Positions 63,390 through 64,000 of a stretch of DNA of 64,000 nt are shown here, one piece after another. Positions within the stretch are counted from its first letter, which is position 1. Each line of letters opens with the position of its first letter. Below the pieces are notes generated by a model. The model had not been told where the DNA came from, searched no databases, and was given only the letters and a program-made list of their open reading frames with translations. This DNA comes from Allobrachymonas chironomi DSM 19884 (GTDB taxonomy: Bacteria; Pseudomonadota; Gammaproteobacteria; Burkholderiales; Burkholderiaceae_C). Made by a program: the position numbers and the translations under genes. The stretch lies in assembly GCF_000374625.1 (NCBI RefSeq), contig NZ_KB894772.1, forward strand, positions 1 through 64,000, read 5' to 3'.

Positions 63390-64000
63390 TCAGGGCAGGG
63401 CCAGGGCCGGCGACTCGATGCCGCGTGCCCGGTCGATCTTCTCGGCCACCTTGAAGGCGGCATCCAACTCGCTGACGCCGTGCTGCTGCATGAGCTGGTA
63501 GCGCTCGGCCTTCTCTTCGGGTTCGGTCTGCGCGAGCGCGAGATACAGGCTCGGCGGCACGGCGCGGAAGAGCACCTCCATGCTCTTGGAGAGGATGACG
63601 CCCTCGGTGAACTTGCCCGCTTCCTTGCGTGCCGAAAGCATCAGCGCCTTCTGCGCCGGCGAGAGTTCGCGGAATCGTGCGATCTTCTCCACCTCGTCCG
63701 GCGGCATCGACAGGCAGATCCACCACTCGATCATGTTGAGCATGGGCTCTGCGGCGCGCGGCAGATCGTCGATGTTTTGCGTCGCCAGCCAGAACCAGGC
63801 GCCCAACTTGCGCCACATTTTTGTAATTTTCACGACATACGGCGCGAGCAGCGGGTTCTTCGTGATGATGTGGCCTTCGTCGGTCACGTTGATGATCGGG
63901 CGGCCGAGATACTGGTCACGCTCCGCGATGTTGTTCACCGTGCTGATGAGGCTGATGTACGCGATCGAGAGCTGCGCGTTGTAGCCCTCACGGGCATAGG
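63390..64000 (-). CDS. conjugative transfer ATPase, VirB4/TraC type (PFL_4706-like), C-terminal part
   Basis: This ATPase powers the type IV secretion channel. The frame runs open past the right edge, with YAREGYNAQLSIAYISLIST leading into VNNIAERDQYLGRPIINVTD, so the start is outside the window. Visible conserved blocks are EGHIITKNPLLAPYVVKITK and FWLATQNIDDLPRAAEPMLN, the latter close to the VirB4 TQ motif. Walker A is not in the window. A GTG at 63938 is internal and not a start. Confidence 0.85.
   Translation of the reverse strand, partial: YAREGYNAQLSIAYISLISTVNNIAERDQYLGRPIINVTDEGHIITKNPLLAPYVVKITKMWRKLGAWFWLATQNIDDLPRAAEPMLNMIEWWICLSMPPDEVEKIARFRELSPAQKALMLSARKEAGKFTEGVILSKSMEVLFRAVPPSLYLALAQTEPEEKAERYQLMQQHGVSELDAAFKVAEKIDRARGIESPALALP

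Larger units (their letters stand above)
19463..64000. mobile_element. integrative and conjugative element, partial (clc/PFGI-like backbone with metabolic cargo)
   Basis: The boundary is the split trpG with an adjacent tyrosine integrase. The right part contains a MobH-type relaxase, TraG-N, PFL_4711/TIGR03756/TIGR03757 families, a RadC-like protein, a DsbA-like protein and a VirB4-type ATPase, which together define the conjugation module of the ICEclc/PFGI-1 group. The 23-52 kb cargo lies between. The right end is beyond the window. That integrase, cargo and transfer genes form one element is inferred from continuity and the absence of any core gene between them. Confidence 0.75.

Noticed and set aside
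1-64000. CRISPR array, rRNA or phage structural genes
   Set aside because: I found no regularly spaced repeats, no rRNA-like sequence and no capsid or tail proteins; the mobile part is an ICE.

Overview
The window looks like a betaproteobacterial (Burkholderiales, Comamonadaceae/Alcaligenaceae-like) chromosome of high GC, carrying most of an integrative and conjugative element (ICE). Protein resemblance and gene order (rpe-gph-trpE-trpG, apaG next to the COG4389 recombinase-like protein, pyrC-DUF3025, the glt amino-acid transporter) suggest this lineage. No 16S or tRNA gene is present, so genus is not claimed.

Region 1 (1-19465) is core chromosome. It opens with the end of an IS3-family element nested in an older IS3 remnant, then an unknown 181-aa gene. 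A 404-bp intergenic region follows, with a perfect FNR/ANR-type box ahead of an Atm1-type ABC exporter. Next come gltIJKL (glutamate/aspartate uptake), pyrC, a DUF3025 gene, htpX, cysK, a DUF445 membrane protein, the minus-strand group apaG-COG4389-thiL-pgpA, and rpe-gph-trpE. A 28-codon leader ORF with a Trp-Pro-Trp stretch and a Cys-rich end sits ahead of trpE. trpG is cut after codon 13.

Region 2 (about 19463 to beyond 64000) is the element. A P4-type tyrosine integrase lies at the trpG junction, followed by a headless LysR, an Xre regulator with two palindromes in its promoter, and a LysR regulator. From 48.0 kb down to 23.1 kb, 18 genes in a row lie on the minus strand. In transcription order they encode: an OMF/HlyD/RbbA/YhhJ-type exporter; phasin, acetoacetyl-CoA reductase and a DUF3141 PHA-synthase-like protein; MaoC-Pta, an SDR, acetate kinase, GltS and PHA synthase; a universal stress protein and an LpxR-like lipid A deacylase; a PRPP synthetase, a phosphoketolase-family enzyme, a beta-CASP nuclease and an AMP-phosphorylase-type enzyme. 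A TetR gene is divergent at 48.46 kb, and a large palindrome overlaps a good minus-strand -10. TetR is translationally coupled to an Lnb/DUF4105 membrane protein and a lipoprotein hydrolase.

Taken together the cargo reads as a transferable low-oxygen/starvation module. RNA or NMPs could be broken to pentose phosphates, split by phosphoketolase to acetyl phosphate, and used for ATP (AckA) or for acetyl-CoA and polyhydroxybutyrate (Pta, PhbB, PhaC, phasin). That pathway is inference. The family assignments are read from motifs.

Region 3 (52.1-64.0 kb) is the conjugation backbone of the clc/PFGI (PFL_47xx) type. After a scar of IS66 and P-loop ATPase remnants come a MobH relaxase, a RES-Xre toxin-antitoxin pair, DUF3742, TraG-N, PFL_4711-, TIGR03756- and TIGR03757-family proteins, a RadC-like JAB protein, a DsbA-like protein, and the C-terminal part of a VirB4/TraC-type ATPase running off the right edge. 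The distal end of the element and the rest of trpG must lie outside the window.
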